Of a stretch of 7,373 nt of DNA, positions 6,459-7,373 are shown one piece after another; the stretch's first letter is position 1, and each line of letters opens with the position of its first letter. The DNA is from an uncultured bacterium. GTDB lineage: Bacteria > CSSED10-310 > CALFER01. A program made the translations under genes and the position numbers. Below the pieces are notes generated by a model that was not told where the DNA came from, ran no database searches, and was given only the letters and a program-made list of their open reading frames with translations. The stretch covers positions 1-7,373 of the forward strand of contig CALFER010000056.1 of NCBI GenBank assembly GCA_937951895.1. The letters are read 5' to 3'.

Positions 6459-6502
6459 GCACACTTCGACAAGATCAGTGTGCGGGTGCGCTTCGCTCAC
6501 CC
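6459..6502. terminator. two adjacent hairpins between convergent genes
   Basis: The first hairpin pairs GCACAC (6459-6464) with GTGTGC (6478-6483) around a 13-nt loop. The second pairs GGGTG (6484-6488) with CACCC (6498-6502) and has an inner GC/GC step around TTC; it overlaps the radC stop codon. They fill the junction between the ATPase gene and radC, where a two-way terminator is expected. Neither has a good T-run: only ATTAAATT follows the first hairpin on the minus strand. Termination is therefore a weak inference. Confidence 0.3.
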
Positions 6503-7162
6503 CTCCATCAACCCGCCTTCCTGGAAGCTGAAATATCCTCTCTTCGATACGATGAGATGATCGAGCACCCGGATCCCGAGGATTTTTCCCGCGTCCGTGA
6601 GCTGCCGGTGCGTCAGACGGTCCTGTTCGCTCGGATCGAGATTCCCCGAGGGGTGATTGTGCGCGAAAATCACCGCCGCAGCCCGATCCGAAATCACATC
6701 CGCAAACACCTCCCGCGGATGAATCTGGCTGCGATCGAGCAACCCGATGGTGACGATTCGCGTTTCGATCACCTCATGCGCGCCGTTGAGCGACATGCAG
6801 ACGAAATGTTCCTGATTCTTCTGCGCGATGCCCCGGATCAGCGGGAGCACATCCGACGGCGACGTGATCCGTACGGTCGGCCCGGCCAGAAAACGACGCG
6901 CCAGTTCGAATGCCGCAACGATCTGAGCCGATTTGGCAGCGCCGACTCCCGGGATCGCCCGAAGATCATCGACAGAAACCGATCCATGAACCCGGTCGAG
7001 GCACTCCGCGATGCCTCGTGCGATCGTTCGCACATCATGTCCGGCACCCCCCATCCCGATGATCACCGCAACCAGTTCCTCGTTCGTCAACGCCCCCGGA
7101 CCCCTCTCGCCCAGCTTCTCCCGGGGCCGATCGTGCGCGGGCATATCCCGGATCGACATCAT
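6497..7162 (-). CDS. radC: RadC family protein with JAB/MPN domain
   Basis: A 221-residue RadC protein (UPF0758 family), full length. The N-terminal part has the family opening RPREKL and ALTNEEL, then a helix-hairpin-helix IPGVGAAKSAQI (about 70-81). The C-terminal JAB domain has the metal-site motif HNHPSG, with H168 and H170 followed by D181, and a possible upstream acidic partner E151 in HPREVF. The JAMM set is intact. The family was once linked to DNA repair but its function is unsettled; the fold suggests a metal-dependent hydrolase. The start at 7162 is chosen because GGAGG (7170-7174) lies 7 nt upstream; a second ATG at 7159 is possible, and an in-frame TTG at 7192 is upstream of that SD and adds residues unlike the family. 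The gene is convergent with the ATPase gene, 63 nt between stops, and preceded by an AT-rich dyad. Confidence 0.95.
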   Translation of the reverse strand: MMSIRDMPAHDRPREKLGERGPGALTNEELVAVIIGMGGAGHDVRTIARGIAECLDRVHGSVSVDDLRAIPGVGAAKSAQIVAAFELARRFLAGPTVRITSPSDVLPLIRGIAQKNQEHFVCMSLNGAHEVIETRIVTIGLLDRSQIHPREVFADVISDRAAAVIFAHNHPSGNLDPSEQDRLTHRQLTDAGKILGIRVLDHLIVSKRGYFSFQEGGLMEG

Positions 7163-7175
7163 CCCAACACCTCCC

Positions 7176-7188
7176 ACTGGCAGCCAGT
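7176..7188. repeat. 13-bp palindrome next to the radC ribosome binding site
   Basis: ACTGGC and GCCAGT flank a single central A, immediately upstream of the radC SD at 7170-7174. As RNA it could form only a 5-bp stem with a 3-nt loop. It might affect initiation or be a protein site, but it is short enough to be chance. Confidence 0.3.
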
Positions 7189-7217
7189 CCAATACCTCAC
7201 ATGTTCACTCCACCTCA

Positions 7218-7258
7218 GAAATTTTACAAAGAGTTGCAAATTTTCATCGACGTGTCAA
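7218..7258 (-). promoter_or_regulatory. AT-rich dyad and -35-like box upstream of radC
   Basis: An imperfect 28-bp dyad at 7218-7245 has arms GAAATTTTACAA and TTGCAAATTTTC (10 of 12 positions symmetric) around AGAG. On the minus strand a perfect TTGACA lies at 7253-7258 and TAAAAT at 7221-7226, but they are 26 bp apart, too far for one standard promoter. The region is the AT-rich island before radC and probably holds its promoter. The dyad could be an operator. The exact promoter is unresolved. Confidence 0.35.
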
Positions 7259-7312
7259 ACCCACGCGAACGAAACCAACAGGTAAAATGGCACCAACCCA
7301 ATCGAATTGATA

Positions 7313-7373
7313 GCGTCGGGCCTCCGTGCCCGACGGCACATACATAGCTGGATCTCATACGGCCTCCGTGCCC
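7313..7373. repeat. family-1 palindromic repeat, second locus, cut by window edge
   Basis: This matches 5089-5149 at 58 of 61 positions in the same orientation. It includes one full unit (7319-7353), the CTCATAC linker and the first 13 bases of a second unit. The 7-bp stem is GTCGGGC (7315-7321) with GCCCGAC (7328-7334) around loop CTCCGT. Two of the three differences from the first locus, at 7316 and 7333, are paired with each other, so the stem is preserved. The array continues beyond the window. Confidence 0.88.

Noticed and set aside
6457..6531. Small plus-strand open frame after the ATPase gene
   Set aside because: 24 codons, no SD, and it overlaps the hairpins and the radC 3' end in antisense.
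7163..7192. RadC start at the TTG codon 7192
   Set aside because: The only good SD (7170-7174) lies inside this extension and serves the ATG at 7162; the extra ten residues do not look like RadC.
6557..7285. Plus-strand open frame opposite radC
   Set aside because: Antisense shadow of a clear RadC gene; its translation is Arg/Pro/His-rich and unrecognisable.

Overview
The window looks like chromosomal DNA from a GC-rich, Gram-negative-type bacterium. Genes are dense, several starts have strong Shine-Dalgarno sequences, two proteins have Sec signal peptides, and one carries a choice-of-anchor-Q-like motif. That motif, the secreted beta-helix proteins and the dispersed intergenic palindromic repeats recall environmental lineages such as Kiritimatiellota/Lentisphaerota, Hydrogenedentota or Sumerlaeota. 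No marker here fixes the phylum, so this is only an impression.

Left part (1-2600, minus strand): two secreted right-handed beta-helix proteins form a likely operon. The 498-residue upstream gene (2434 to 938) has a sigma70-like promoter with a perfect TATAAT about 40 nt before its start. The downstream gene (917 to 48) follows after 20 nt, with its own strong ribosome binding site. It stops in the middle of a Gly-Gly-Gly repeat rung, next to a short AT-rich stretch at the window edge, and so looks truncated.

Middle (2597-5020, minus strand): a complete copper-type P1B ATPase of the CcoI/FixI/CopA2 kind, with an N-terminal Cys-rich domain, one HMA domain, a CPC membrane motif and all catalytic motifs. 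No cbb3 oxidase genes lie next to it here. Its leader has a G-rich tract able to form a long-loop G-quadruplex.

Divergent intergenic region (5021-5305): it holds two families of short palindromic tandem repeats, then a compact promoter with an imperfect dyad and repeated TGCACAA boxes. This promoter drives a 375-residue AAA ATPase of the AAA_14/DUF4143 type (5306-6433, plus strand), which appears to be translated from a leaderless or SD-less message.

Right part (6434-7373): radC lies convergent to the ATPase gene, with two small hairpins in the junction. Upstream of radC is an AT-rich dyad, and then the first repeat family returns in the same orientation at the window edge. The ATPase/radC segment is therefore bracketed by direct copies of one repeat. 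Between the two copies, two of the three base differences form a compensatory pair in a 7-bp stem, the clearest sign of a nucleic-acid-level function here. I see no RNA genes, CRISPR array, transposase or complete mobile element.
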